Source: Powellomyces hirtus (taxonomy: Eukaryota > Chytridiomycota > Chytridiomycetes > Spizellomycetales > Powellomycetaceae). From it: a stretch of DNA of 64,000 bases. Below the pieces are notes generated by a model. That model had not been told where the DNA came from and did not search any database. It saw nothing but the letters and a program-made list of their open reading frames with translations. A program made the position numbers and the translations under genes. The stretch spans positions 1,488,001 through 1,552,000 of the forward strand of contig JAHLKG010000002.1 of NCBI GenBank assembly GCA_025526995.1. The letters are read 5' to 3'. Below, piece by piece: positions 1 through 10,748 of the stretch; positions within the stretch are counted from its first letter, which is position 1, and each line of letters starts with the position of its first letter.

Positions 1-250
1 TTGACATGTGCCCAGGCTTCCAACAGAACCTTCTGGTCTTTTGTGTTGCCTCAATTTCCCCACACCCTGACCGATGAATTGACATGTATACCGTAAACTA
101 TCGTAATCCATACTACATATAGGACAGATACTCCTGAGTACACCGATGAATTGACATGTTTAAACTATAGTCATCCATACTACATATCGATATATAAAGT
201 GATCTATACTATATGGACCTGAGTAGTCGCATACCGATGAATGTCGTGGG
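1..250. repeat. Short direct repeats beyond the 3' end of the Fanzor gene
   Basis: The motif ACCGATGAATTGACATGT starts at 70 and again at 142. A shorter version (ACCGATGAAT) starts at 233, and the window itself begins inside a further copy (TTGACATGT at 1). The first two copies are followed by related A/T-rich stretches containing CATACTACATAT. Spacing is about 72 and 91 bp. On the minus strand these lie directly downstream of the Fanzor stop codon, where TnpB/Fanzor elements normally place the guide-RNA scaffold and the element end. That role is inference; no terminal inverted repeat was found. Confidence 0.6.
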
Positions 251-297
251 ACAGGAAGTACCATCACTCCCTCAGCATTGCTGGCTTGTGTCGAGGA

Positions 298-1731
298 TCA
301 CGATGTCCATTGGTATTTTCCCACACAATTCTTGAGTGCATGGTTCCGACTACCTCCAGCGTCCCGATGGACTCGATAGTGACACTTGGAGCATTTGAAC
401 AACTTGCTGCTACCCACATTGTTATTCAGCAGTCCACATTGTCCGCATGTTTTGGTGGTGTAAGCTTCGTCGCGTAGTTCAACAATGAGCCCTTCGACGA
501 GTTCCATTTTGTTGATCAAAGCACGCTCCAGGGGACCGTGATTCCAGGTGAGCAGGTCTCGTCGAGTCCGCGGGTGAAATCTTCCTTTTCCTTTGATTGT
601 TTTGTCATGAACCACCCGTATTGGCCTTTGGACCATGTCACCAACCTCGAAGATGGAGCCATGAATGTACTGATAGTTGTCTGCGAAGTATTTCGTGATC
701 TTGTTGACACACTCTTGCACACGATTCCTCAATTTCTCCATGATTCGTAGTCTACAAAGTCTTAGCTTTCTTCGTTGATCGACTGGTAACCAAGGTGCGT
801 TTGCGTTGTTGACATCAAGTCTACTGGAAAAGACATCGTACTCGTCTTGGCATTTGCGAAAGACTCCTTAAACGTCCGATGACGTTCCGAATGAACCCGT
901 GACCATCCGGTCGGAGAATAGTAAGTCAAATAGGGCTTGCTTCCTGGATCCTGAGCGACAATGTGGCCTACGTTCTCCTCTCGAACCTCTTGCTTTTTGA
1001 CATAAAGTGGCGCATGCACGAAGAACCGGCCAGTTCGAGTCAGAGTGATCTTTACGGCACGGCACTTGCGGGACCTTGGGGATGGCGTTTCAGAACACGT
1101 CGTGCGTCTCTTGGATGAAAGTTGACCTTGCCTTTGTCGGGTAGGTTGCGAGTGTAAAAGCTCCACCGTTGTCCTGACGCCTTTGAAAAGTTCTGAGTGG
1201 GTATGGTGATGGCAACAGGCGTCTTGTTCCTTGCTGATCGGAAAGCAATGTGATCAAATCGGTCAGCCTTCCTTCTCTCAATCGACTGAAGGCTGCTGCG
1301 TACGCCATTGATAGCTCTTTGGTCGACTCTTCACAAACAGAGTAGGGTACATCCTTCAGCCATCGCAATCGCTTTGGAACTCGTGTTGTATTACAAGTGA
1401 CAAACTTTGTTTCCAGAGCTATGCGATTGGAAGGTGGTATCAGACGTAAGCCCCGCTGGTGGTGTTTCTTGAGCACTCCTAAAGCCCAGTTGTATGTGTG
1501 GCGAACAGCTGCAAACCACGTCTTCAGGACTCGTTTTTGCGCGGCTGATGGGTAGATGCGCATCTTGTAGGTGCGAATGACATAGTTTGATGGGACAACT
1601 TTCTGAGAACCAAAGGCGACCGATTTCTTTTTCGCGGGTGGTAGGTTGCTTTTGCCTTTTGATGTGCATTTAGGTTGGGTAGTTTGCTTGCGCTTGGGTT
1701 TGTTTTCTTTTTCATCGGATGGATCATTCAT
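298..1731 (-). pseudogene. Fanzor (TnpB-like RNA-guided nuclease), reading frame broken
   Basis: Homologue of eukaryotic Fanzor/TnpB nucleases, which cut DNA guided by an RNA from their own 3' end. Start chosen at the ATG at 1731, which opens a Lys-rich NLS-like tail (KENKPKRK, then PPAKKK). Next comes the family N-terminal motif (RTYKMRIYPSAAQKRVLKTW; about residues 48-67). The RuvC-I segment is VAQDPGSKPYLTYYSP (near 935), RuvC-II is IFEVGDMVQ (near 650), and a zinc ribbon CGQCG...CSKC is followed by RuvC-III HRDAGGSRN (near 330-440). All three acidic residues and four cysteines are present. The frame is interrupted by a TGA at 1090-1092, a shift near 1050 and another near 870, where homology moves frame without loss of sequence. 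I read these as lesions. Small introns (52-80 nt candidates) are not fully excluded. Confidence 0.85.
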
Positions 1732-2712
1732 GATTGGGTTCGTAGTTCGTTGAAGCGTCCTCTGTTTACTGCTTGACGGATAACCATACTGAACATGGTG
1801 AAACCAGCTCCCTGTTGGTAGATCATGCTGGGGAACTGGTGTATGGTGCTCTTGCGGGCGCCACCATTCAGAGTATCCAGATATGTGACTGTTTTCCCAG
1901 AAAGGGGGATCGTGCATAGCGAACACGGTTGGACAGCCACCCCAGTGATAAAGACAGTACGGTTGTGATAGACAGTGGTGATGATAATGCGCTGTTTGCG
2001 GATGTGTTTGACGGTGTCTCCACTGCTATGCGAAGCAGCCAATGATGCACAAACTACGTGCGTGGGGTTGACTCGGGATGGTGGCCCAAGAGAACGAGAC
2101 GAAATGAATGAGAAACAGCAGGAGACAACGACAGTCTTTGCGTGTATTGAGAACAAGTGTTTGTAGAGAGATGGGGATGGCTATGACAAGGTTTATAAGG
2201 GATGCGAAAGAAAAAAAGAGTGGTTAGGGTTAGGGTTAGGGTTAGGGTTATGGGCCCGTGGATGGGGTGGGAGTATGAAGCCGCGCAATATGAAAGTGCG
2301 GTATAAATTGGACGCCCGTCTCCATGGCCCGTTTCTGAAATCAACACACCACAGACTCCCGTCCCAACCCTTGCCCAGCGTCATGATAAAGAAGGGAAGG
2401 GCGGCCGCAACGTATCCGTGAAAGGGGCTGCTGTGCTGAAAAAAGAAAGTGAAGAGGGAACGCGGTGGGTGCGGCGCAGGGTGGCTTGGCTGCGCGTCCG
2501 TCTCCTCATGGACGGACATAGGGGCGCTCGTTTTCATCTCCCGCGACGAGCGCTTTTCCTCGTCGTACGAAGCATTTCTTTCAGCCTCCAACCCCCTGAC
2601 CGTGTCATGGAATCAAAATCCGTTGCATCAAATATTTCTTGTAGGATAAATACAAAATAGCATAAAAATCAAAGTCGTCCACCCTGCGCTTTCCTAGGGA
2701 TCTTCGCGCCTT
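1732..2712. other. Intergenic region upstream of the Fanzor gene
   Basis: About 980 bp between the Fanzor start and the 3' end of PPT1. It holds the interstitial telomeric repeat at 2224-2250. Short ORFs on both strands show no recognisable domain or splice structure, and I call no gene here. Confidence 0.5.
2224..2250 (+). repeat. Interstitial telomeric repeat (TTAGGG)4.5
   Basis: Four perfect TTAGGG units plus TTA. It lies about 490 bp upstream of the Fanzor start and is flanked by unique sequence on both sides, so it is not a chromosome end. TTAGGG is the common fungal telomere unit. It could be a relic of telomere healing or insertion, or a telobox-like promoter element (AACCCTAA on the minus strand). 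Confidence 0.9.
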
Positions 2713-4569
2713 CTACATCATACCGCCCATGGGCCCAGCATACTGCATTGCTTTCACGGGTGGATGCTCGACCGCCTCGAATTGGTTGTACTTCAATTTC
2801 AGATCGGGAGTAATATGTATGTAGGCACCCTTGTTGCCAACCTGGAAAAAGCGAGCATTCGTTAGCAAAAGAGGCGAGGGTCGGGGTCAAGAAGGTGTGA
2901 AATACTAACGCTGTCGCAATAATTCGGCGCGCTGAAGATCGTGATGCCTATGATTGTAAAGGAAAGATTATAGGTGTGAGTAATTGACGACCCAACGGGT
3001 TGCTTGTCAGTTCGTACATTTGCCGTCATGGTCAATGGTGTAACCTGGATTCAATAAGGAGAGAACGAATCAGATAGGCTTCACGGCAAGCGAATGGAGC
3101 TTCCACGATCATATACCTTCGTTCTTGCATTCGTGGGATCTGATGATGCATTGCAGGTTGTTGAGTTTGAGGAAGTTATCGGTCACATCCGGACCGAATT
3201 GAATTCCAACTCCTCGCTTAGAAGGGGAGCGTCCTGGTTGAGGTTGTGGGTCTGACCAGAGCAACTCGCACATTAGTCCAGATGAACCGGGCTGCTTGAA
3301 TCGGTCAATCTTTCGCAGCTCATCCATAGTGACATCGTCCCGGCTGAACAACCCGCCGTGTGTGACGAAGATCTTTTCATTTATCAGTTGACCCAGCGGA
3401 ACTGCGTTGAAGATCTCGCTGAACAGCCTGAACGCTGCTTCACTGTACTTCGCTTTCACCTCGCCCTCAAATCCATAGACCTTGTTCATGTCATCTGTTT
3501 CATGGTTTCCTCGGCTGAGGAACACGCTGTCGGGATACAGCAGCTTGAAGGCGAACAAAGTTGTTACACACTCCACACTGAAAGAGCCTCGGTCCACAAA
3601 GTCACCGTTCCACAAGTATGCATTGGTTGGCGAGGGCAATCCGTTGAGCTCAAACACATGTAACAGGTCGTAGAATTGACCGTGAATATCTCCACAGACA
3701 GTGATCTTGCCGTCAGCTGGGATGGTCACGTCGATAATGGGAGGTTGTGACTCAAACATCTCCTTGACTGCGAGCAGGATTTTGTAGAGGTATTTTTTCG
3801 GCAACTTTTTCTGCGCTTTCATGTGGTCCAGCATGCCCTTGACGAACTCCAGAGTGATGCCCGTTTCCGGCAAGTGCGGGCCATCGTACTTGGCATCCAC
3901 TGTCATCGATTCAATGTCACCGATAGCCTCAACCGCCGACCTCTTTTTCTCGTCAAACGCTATCGCCGCTTCAAATGTTCTCCTCTTCAATTCTTTTTCA
4001 CAGTCCGCGAGTTTCTTGCGCGCATCAGCATCATTCGGTGCCACCTTGCATACGGTACGGAAATCCTTCACAGCACCCTTGATGTTTCCCATCGCCATTT
4101 GACCGACCGCTCGGCGGTAATAACCCTTGACGTAATTTGGGTCGAGCGCTATGGCCTTGTCGGCGTCTCGGATAGCAGCCGCATAGAACTCAGATTTGAT
4201 GTAAGCTGTGGAGAACATGCAGCAGACACTTCCGTTAAGCAGCGCACTTTGTTAAACTCCATAGGTAGCTACTTTTCCAACTTACCAAAACCTCGATTAG
4301 CATAGTATGCGGCCACATTCGGATTCCGTGATATCGCCTCTGTGTACTTTTCCACAGCTTCGTCATATTTCTTTGCAGAGAACAGCTTGTTTGCCTCATC
4401 CTTAGCCTGTTTAGAAAACGACATTCCAACAAGTCAGCTGACGTACGTTTGATAACAAATGTCAAGACAGAAAAATGCTTGCCTGTTCTGCTTTCTTGGC
4501 ATCCGCCTCAGAAACCGGAAGGGGTAGTACATCGAAGACTTCCGTCCCGTTCGGGTTTGTTGCTGTCAT
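2713..4569 (-). CDS. PPT1: Serine/threonine-protein phosphatase 5 (TPR + PPP catalytic domain)
   Basis: PP5 is an Hsp90-associated phosphatase that dephosphorylates client kinases and receptors. Six exons: 4569-4483, 4406-4286, 4205-3117, 3044-3018, 2947-2910, 2841-2713; 496 residues, the usual family length. The N-terminal third is a TPR domain (about residues 25-130), followed by the PPP core with the metal and catalytic motifs CGDIHGQFYDLL, GDFVDRGS, SRGNHE, HGGLFS, IRSHE and FSAPNYCD. The protein ends in ...GPMGGMM. Intron 1 starts with GC (CAG|GCAAGC) and ends in ACAG, a GC-AG intron; the other four are GT-AG. The start ATG at 4569 is the first in frame and gives a short tail before TPR1. 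It is divergent from NAXE, with about 310 bp between the starts. Identity is secure; exon edges were chosen by phase and by conserved motifs. Confidence 0.95.
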
Positions 4570-4882
4570 CTCAATTTCCAACTTGATAAAGCAAAAGTGG
4601 GGAAATGATGAGAAGCGTCAGCAGAGTCACAGGGCTGTGCGGTCAAAAAAGAGGATTAGAATGCAAATTCTGGAGATCGGGATGGCGAGAAGGTACGCGC
4701 GCTACGGAGCGAACCACCCTACACAGTTAACCGGTTACTGCATCATAGGTCACCGACAACTGGGACATAGTATCACAGCACAGGCTTTTGTAAGGAGAAA
4801 TCTGGAGACCATGAGTTCTAAGGTTATTGTACTATCTTTTGTGAAATGCGAATTGGCCAAATGGCACTACTACGAGATGCTG
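4570..4882. promoter_or_regulatory. Divergent intergenic region PPT1 / NAXE
   Basis: A 313-bp gap between two genes transcribed away from each other, so it must hold both promoters. I see no clear TATA box or named factor site. An in-frame ATG at 4811 could give NAXE an extra N-terminal stretch, possibly a targeting peptide. The short start at 4883 (or 4877) fits the family better. Confidence 0.5.
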
Positions 4883-5953
4883 ATGCTCAGGTTCCAGTTC
4901 ATTGACCAAAAAGCCGCTCAAGAGCTAGATGAATATCTAATGCATCCAGATAAAGGGGCATTTTCACTTGATCAGGTAAATATCTTTGAGCAGCGTAATG
5001 TCTCCCTGCCTGGTCTCTGAGCTATTTTGCCCTTGAGCTTATAGAACTTGCCGGTTTGAGTGTCGCTCAAGCGGTGGCATCGACATATCCGCTCACAAGG
5101 CACAAATCAATCCTCGTTTGTGCTGGTAAGTGCGCCGCACCATGACGAACGGGAACAATGATACTGAGGCACTGCAATCTGTAGGTCCAGGTATGTTGCG
5201 GCTACGTTGGTAATGTCTTCTATCTGAGCAGAATTAACGACTAGCATTAGGCAATAACGGTGGCGATGGCTTGGTGGCCGCTCGCCATCTGTTTCACTTT
5301 GGGTACAACGTTGTCGTCTACTACCCAAAGAAAACGGACAAGCCAATCTACCAGGTGCGCTACGTGAGGCCAGTTCATCATCGCTGCGACAGCCTCCTTA
5401 TAAACCTGTATCAGAATCTTCAAAAGCAATTGCACGCCCTACACATTTCATTTGTGGACGACTTTACTGGGGCTCTCAGCAAAGCAGACGTCGTGATCGA
5501 CGCCATCTTCGGTAATCTCTACCGAGTCGCAGCATTCTTGTCAAAAAGCAGCTCATGCTAAGCACTACTCCAAGGTTTCGGGTTCAATGGCAATGTCCGG
5601 GCGCCGTTCGATACAGTGCTCGATGTTCTCAAGAATGTCAAGATTCCCATAGCAGCGGTCGATATACCATCTGGGTGGTCTGTGGAAAAAGGTGATCCGG
5701 GTAATGGCATCAAACCAGATTTACTCGTATCATTGAGTGCTCCAAAACGAGGTGTTGAGAAATACACTGGTGCGTCAACAAAGTCCGGCAGATATGATAG
5801 ATCTCCCGAACTAACAACCCCATAGGCAAGCACTTTCTGGGTGGACGTTTTGTGCCTCCTGACCTTGCCGATGAGATGGGCTTCAACACGCCATGGAAAA
5901 CCCACGGAGGAACCGAGCAATGTGTGGATATATCGCAATGGCTCAAGCTCTGA
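4883..5953 (+). CDS. NAXE: NAD(P)H-hydrate epimerase (YjeF_N domain)
   Basis: Metabolite-repair enzyme that interconverts the R and S epimers of hydrated NAD(P)H so that the dehydratase can restore the cofactor. Six exons: 4883-4975, 5038-5125, 5251-5354, 5415-5511, 5575-5769, 5826-5953; 234 residues, the size of a stand-alone epimerase. Family motifs in order: [18 protein letters not shown], the nucleotide loop [69 protein letters not shown] and GGRFVPP. All exon phases join in frame; the acceptor of exon 2 (TTGAG|CTT) was preferred because it restores DQLIELAG. Start ATG at 4883 (an ATG at 4877 is also in frame). No kinase (dehydratase) domain is attached. Confidence 0.93.
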
Positions 5954-6321
5954 TTGAGGAAGGCCGATATTCTGGCCCCCTTGTATGTACTTCCATAGCA
6001 TGCGTCTCGAAGCTTTATAGGCAATGGTAGTGTAGTAAGGTCGCGATACAGTGCGCTCTTCCGCGAGGCAATGCGCGCGTACAACCATTTAATCTGATCC
6101 AAAGGTCCGGATGATCGCGCCGAGCTGTTCGTGGGCAGTTTCGAAGCATTTGCCAATGATATAGCTTGTATCAGTTGAGCTCTCTATGCGGTGTTTATTT
6201 ATAAACACGATTCAACATGTTCTTTTATGCATCAGCATCGACACCGACTTTGGTGGTAGCCGAGTCTACAGTTTTACAAATTGTACATTCCCGGAATTCC
6301 TTTCCCCGCTTATGATGAAAA
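5954..6321. other. Convergent intergenic region (3' ends of NAXE and the membrane-protein gene)
   Basis: 368 bp between two convergent genes. It contains A/T-rich tracts such as TTTATTTATAAA near 6189 that could serve 3'-end formation for either gene. A short open stretch follows the NAXE stop but has an internal stop and no recognisable similarity, so I do not call it. Confidence 0.45.
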
Positions 6322-6978
6322 TCAGGTGGCGGGGTTGAAGGCATAGTACGGGACAACGTAGTTTGTGCGGAAGGCCAGCGCAAAGACCACGATTGGAATC
6401 ATGAAAGTGAGCACACCGAAACCGAGGGGGAAGTATGGGTGGCGGGTGAAGAGCACGGCGGCAACGTGGAACACAGTGACAATCATGAAGACCCACATAA
6501 GGGCAGCGGTGGCTCGAGAGTTGTTGTAAGGGAGTTCAGTCACCATGAAAGTGGCTAGACCAGCCAGGATGAAAGTCATGCGGGCCACGCGCTCAGCGTT
6601 CTCAGCACCAATGAACTATGAATAGAGCGCAACATAGATGATGTGAGATCTCGGCCCCAAGTTTGACAAAAGTCATTGCCACTCAACACTTACGCGGGAG
6701 GCTAGTGAGTTGTGAGTTGCCGTAGTGACATTTCCACTGTGGGCTGTATTCGCGCCATTGGCAGTGGTCATAGGTAAGTCAGTAGTAGGCACTACCTTCT
6801 TGATGCGGATGGCGTATGCGAATATCCAGCAAAGTGCCCAAAGCACCAGGTGGATAAACACCACGATGAACATCTGCTTGCGGTAAGTGAATTTGACCTC
6901 GTCACCCCTATCATATTGAATACATTTCACTTGTTAGAGGATGGCCGGGCATTCCTTAGACCACATTCGAACCTACAT
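6322..6978 (-). CDS. Small multi-span membrane protein, family not recognised
   Basis: Three exons: 6978-6977, 6907-6694, 6615-6322; 169 residues. The initiator codon is split by an intron: exon 1 supplies AT and exon 2 the G, giving MGDEVKFTYRKQMFIVV. No other in-frame ATG exists before the conserved-looking start, and both splice sites are good (AT|GTAGGT and GATAG|G). Hydrophobic segments: about residues 12-32 (FIVVFIHLVLWALCWIFAYA), then about 85-100, 105-125 and 130-155 in exon 3, so probably four membrane spans. A polar Thr/Ala/Asn loop lies between spans 1 and 2. The tail ends in YYAFNPAT. The layout resembles small fungal integral membrane proteins of unknown function; I do not assign one. 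Divergent from SmF. Confidence 0.75.
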
Positions 6979-7435
6979 TTTGAGTATTTGTTCTGGTTTT
7001 GAAAGTGTGTGTGAAGGGTTTGTTTTGAGAAGATGAAAAGGAGCAAACGAAATGTGAAGATGGGAGTGAGGGGCGGGGTGAACGGTGGGAAGTGGTGCCT
7101 CTTTTATGCTAAGTCCGGAAGATACCCAATGTCCAATAAATTATCAAACTCCGACCGGCTGGCCCGGTCAACCGCAACTAACAAGCTGACATCAGGTTCA
7201 AAAGAGCTCCGTCATGTGTCACCCCGCAATCATCCCGGAAAATATCCAGTCAGGAGACCAACACGAATGATGGATTGTCGGGGAAAGGGCTGGACAATGC
7301 TTTGCCAATCATTCCAGGCGGGCTTAGCTGCGCGTGCTTGTGTCTTGTTGGCCTGGCAACTCCAAGCCAATGGCCTGAGCGAGCACCCATTGCTCGAGCT
7401 TTGACGTTTCTACACATCCGCAGGTGATTCCCGTC
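6979..7435. promoter_or_regulatory. Divergent intergenic region, membrane protein / SmF
   Basis: 457 bp upstream of two divergent genes. A plus-strand ORF at 7033-7404 has no recognisable domain and atypical composition, so it is not called. I identify no specific promoter element. Confidence 0.4.
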
Positions 7436-7971
7436 ATGTCTGTAAGTATCTATGTTTCTGCAGGGGTGGGCGGGGTTTTTTCTTTGCGTGGGTCTGCTGC
7501 TACGGACCTGTATTTGAATGTCAAATAATATCCTTGCCGCGAGGACAACTAGGCGATGATGCACTAACACTTTTGCTTCATAGTTCGTTCCAGTTAACCC
7601 GAAACCCTTCCTGAATGAGCTCACCGGAAAGCCAATCATGGTCCGGTTAAAGTGGGGCCAGGAGTACAAGGGCTTCCTGGTATCAGTAGATTCTTACATG
7701 AACATCCAGGTATGGGCGTGTCTTGTAGATCACTATTGAGCCTCGCAAATGGGCTGACCATCTCTTGCGTCTGTCTAGCTTGCGAACACAGAAGAGTACA
7801 TTGACGGTGTGTCAACTGGAGCGTTGGGAGAGGTGCTGGTTCGGTAAGTGTTTGTGTTTAGATCTTACGTTTCCGACGTGGAATTGCTTACCCATGTCGT
7901 TCGTTAGCTGTAACAACATTCTGTACGTCCGACGGCTTGAAGATGAGGACGGTGACGCAATGCAGGAATAA
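7436..7971 (+). CDS. SNRPF: Small nuclear ribonucleoprotein F (SmF)
   Basis: Core Sm protein of the heptameric ring on U1, U2, U4 and U5 snRNAs; acts in pre-mRNA splicing in the nucleus. Four exons: 7436-7441, 7584-7709, 7779-7843, 7908-7971; 86 residues, as is typical for SmF. Exon 1 carries only ATG TCT. Sm1 motif: [20 protein letters not shown], then [14 protein letters not shown]. Sm2 motif: [13 protein letters not shown]. The F-type signature N-terminus ([10 protein letters not shown]) separates it from other Sm and Lsm paralogues. The tail is short and acidic ([10 protein letters not shown]). Assignment is secure; intron positions follow from phase and motif continuity. Confidence 0.95.
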
Positions 7972-8457
7972 ATCCGGCGGATACACAACCGCTCGTCCGC
8001 GAAAACCCGCCCAGCTTCGTAAATATCGACACCCGAATACTTGTCGAGACGCTCGGGTGCCTGCCAACATGTATAATATGTATCAAAAAGGTTTCCAAAA
8101 CCTGATCCGGCCGAATGTAGCTTGAGGACGGAGTCAGATAGTACGCCGTAGTAGCTCGACCAGACTTCCACCCTGCAGGTTAACACCTTCGCAGTGTTCA
8201 TCATACCTCCGTTCCTTCTGACCGGCTCATGTGAATAATATATCATTTGAACAGCTCACGAGGATACTATCCCAAAGATGATTCTCTTGTGAGAGTCAGC
8301 GCAGAGGATGTAGAGCAATTGTGATCTATTATGGTGCAAAATATACTCTGACCATCTGAGATTGATAGCGACGTCACCAGCGCCGCACCACATTCTACTA
8401 AGGGAATTATGCTTGGGGCTCAAAAAGTCGCAGGGACGGTTGCATCGACGGGTCACC
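7972..8457. other. Convergent intergenic region (3' of SmF and AP-2 mu)
   Basis: 486 bp between convergent genes. Short ORFs on both strands have no domain similarity and I see nothing else here. Confidence 0.4.
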
Positions 8458-10360
8458 CTAGAACTGTTAAGGCAGAAGCATGAGCACACCATACCATTGT
8501 TGACCGCGGCACTTTTCCAAACTTACTCTGATCTGATATGTGCCCGGTTTTGTCATGTATCGCACCCATTTCACGCTGGGATAGTTGCTCTTCTCAAAGA
8601 TTTTCAGGAACCGCACCATGAGTCCCGACGCCGTGAACATGAGAACCTGCAGAGTACATTTTTAGCGCACAGCACAACATCGCGAAGCCCTTCTCATCGT
8701 CGGTGCAAACCTGGAAATCCATAGAGATGGGTGGGCGCGACCAGGCTTTCTTTGTAGTTGTGCTTGTCAGTTCTGCTTCCGCACTCAATAGATATTCCTG
8801 CTGCCCCTGGAACCGGGATATTCTAAGACAACGATTAAGCGTCAAGAAACCCAATTTGGTCGCCAGACAAGCGCTTGAAGACTTACTTCCAAATGATCGA
8901 GTTCTCGCTACCAACATACTTGGCTTTGCCTGCTGTAACCAAGCATTTGACGCCACTCGTATTTGTCGGCACAGGGATCTTCAACTGAACGTTCTGGGCA
9001 AAGATTTTGTTGGAGAACTGCGAGCGAACCGAGACTTTGAACTCCATTCGGTTCTTTGATATCTCGACAACGGCAGCTTGGACTCGGAACGGGAGATTGA
9101 TATTTTCCGTCGTTCTGTATTTCATCAACTCGCATTCGCCATCCGGTGGAATAAAGTTGATCGTCCGGTCTCGCTCGTAATTTCCCAGCTTGACGCATTG
9201 GTGAAATTGGCAGTCGTCGAGTTCCACGGCTCCGGCCGACTTTCGGCCACCCCCTGGGACAGTGGAAACGGCGCTTCCCAGCTTGCCCTCCTTTTCTAAC
9301 AGGACCTTGTCGTTGAGCCCGAATTTGCACTCTGGCATTCCCGAAAGATAGGCTCGCATCAACACTTGGCCTGAGACATCCGCTCGCAGCACGGTTCCTT
9401 TGGCGCTCATCAAAAGATTGACGCTCTCCACAACGTCCAAGAACGCTTCATTTTTCCGGTACTTTATATCTGGTCGTCGCCACGCCACAGCGCCTGTCGC
9501 TTGAATTGCAATCCGAGCGCCTTCCTCCTTCTGAAGTAGTACAACCGTAACAGTTGAGCAAGCAGCGTAAGGTTTCGGCGTGATTGCCAAACCCAGGGTT
9601 ACCCTTACCATCGCCTTTTCTGACCGCACTCCCTCGGTCGTGATATACAGCTTTAACGTCTCTGCCTCCGTATTTTGCGGAAAGCCGAAATCACAGATTT
9701 CTGTCATTGCAACGCGTTCAGATCAAAGCGCTTCGGAGAAAATCTTGACCAGCGCCAGCAAATCCTCACCATCGAGCAACTCATATATCAGCGTAAAGTT
9801 GCTCTTCACAGCGTCCTCGTCAAACTTTCCAAAGTAGCTTCTGCCCAGGCCAGTGACTTTGTAAAGGAACTCGAATATCAGCGCGGCATTTGCATTTATC
9901 TTTGTCACAGCAACGAGATATATGTTTTCGTGCCGCACGTGGAAAAACGACATGCTGCCGAGGGTGGTAATTGGAGATCGTACATCGGTGGAGGAGACGA
10001 CCTGAATGCGAAATATGTCTGCTACTGATCGCCTGTGTATAAGTGATCAGTGGTGAGATTATTAGCGTGATATGAGTGATTGTTTTGGTCGGCCTCTTTG
10101 CGTTGCGGGCAGTGCTGTTGTCCCATCAAACACCTTCATGTCTATGAAATCGATGAGATCCCATCCCTGGACCACCCCACGCTTCTGTCCCTTCGGGCTT
10201 CCGTACTTCGTCGTCGCTTAGTGTGAAGCCAGTGCTGAAGCTCGCGTTGTTGGTTGGACTTGGACAATTTGCAACCCCCTACTTACTTGATATCTGGTCG
10301 ATATATACGCGAGATAAGGACCTCGCCTTTCACGTTGAATATAAAGAAGGCGCTGAGCAT
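8458..10360 (-). CDS. AP2M1: AP-2 complex mu subunit (clathrin adaptor)
   Basis: Medium chain of the plasma-membrane clathrin adaptor; binds YxxPhi sorting signals and phosphoinositides. Six exons: 10360-10287, 10032-9770, 9700-8887, 8822-8711, 8646-8527, 8463-8458; 462 residues. The N-terminal longin half is MLSAFFIFNVKGEVLISRIY..., then the AP-2 type segment RSVADIFRIQVVSSTDVRSP. The mu homology domain starts near residue 175 (AVAWRRPDIKYRKNEAFLD), with ESVNLLMS, SGMPECKFGLND, INFIPPDGECELMKYRTT and FLKIFEKSNYPSVKWVRYMT. The 'FFHV' and 'DVRSP' features favour AP-2 over AP-1. The last exon would code only Phe-stop (TTC TAG after a CTTAACAG acceptor), by analogy with the family's end one or two residues after the final strand; this is the least certain part. 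Confidence 0.93.
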
Positions 10361-10748
10361 AATCGCTGAAACTCTTTGTTGTAACTTCTCGCTAGTGATT
10401 TCACTTTCGATTGAAGGGTTTCCGACCCGTGATGTTTGACTTTTCAGCGGCGCGAGCCAAATAATATCCTAAGATCCTTGCTGATCGGCGGGTAGGTTTC
10501 TGAGAAAGCGGATGCGGGGGCTGATGTCCTTCGAGAGCTTGCGGTATGATAAGAAGATTTTCAAAACGGATTCGCTGATTCTGCTTCACACTTTTGCAGG
10601 TTCGAACGCCACAGCACCGCAACTTATACGCGCCTAACCCACGCGTCTGGTTTGTACACAGGATCAGAGTCAAGATCAAACAGCAGTTTTAGCCTAAGTT
10701 GGATATGTCGAAAAACTATGTAAACAAATAGTCTATATGTTATATCTA
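10361..10748. other. Intergenic region between AP-2 mu and MVD1
   Basis: 388 bp upstream of AP-2 mu (minus) and downstream of MVD1 (minus). It holds an isolated tRNA B-box-like string (GGTTCGAAC) near 10602, but no tRNA fold can be built around it. Nothing else is recognised. Confidence 0.4.

Noticed and set aside
1040..1170. Fanzor frame breaks as introns
   Set aside because: Candidate introns of 52 and 80 nt have weak donors and would remove sequence that still matches the family; lesions fit better, though RNA data could overturn this.
2193..2591. 132-codon minus-strand ORF covering the telomeric repeat
   Set aside because: The end is translated telomere repeat (Asn-Pro), and there is no domain or promoter context.
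5940..6171. Possible small plus-strand gene overlapping the NAXE stop
   Set aside because: Needs a 38-nt intron and still contains an in-frame TGA; no similarity recognised.
7033..7404. 123-codon plus-strand ORF
   Set aside because: No domain, atypical composition, and it sits in the divergent promoter region before SmF.
10595..10640. tRNA B-box-like GGTTCGAAC
   Set aside because: The T-stem does not pair on either strand and no A-box, anticodon arm or acceptor stem can be built within tRNA distance.
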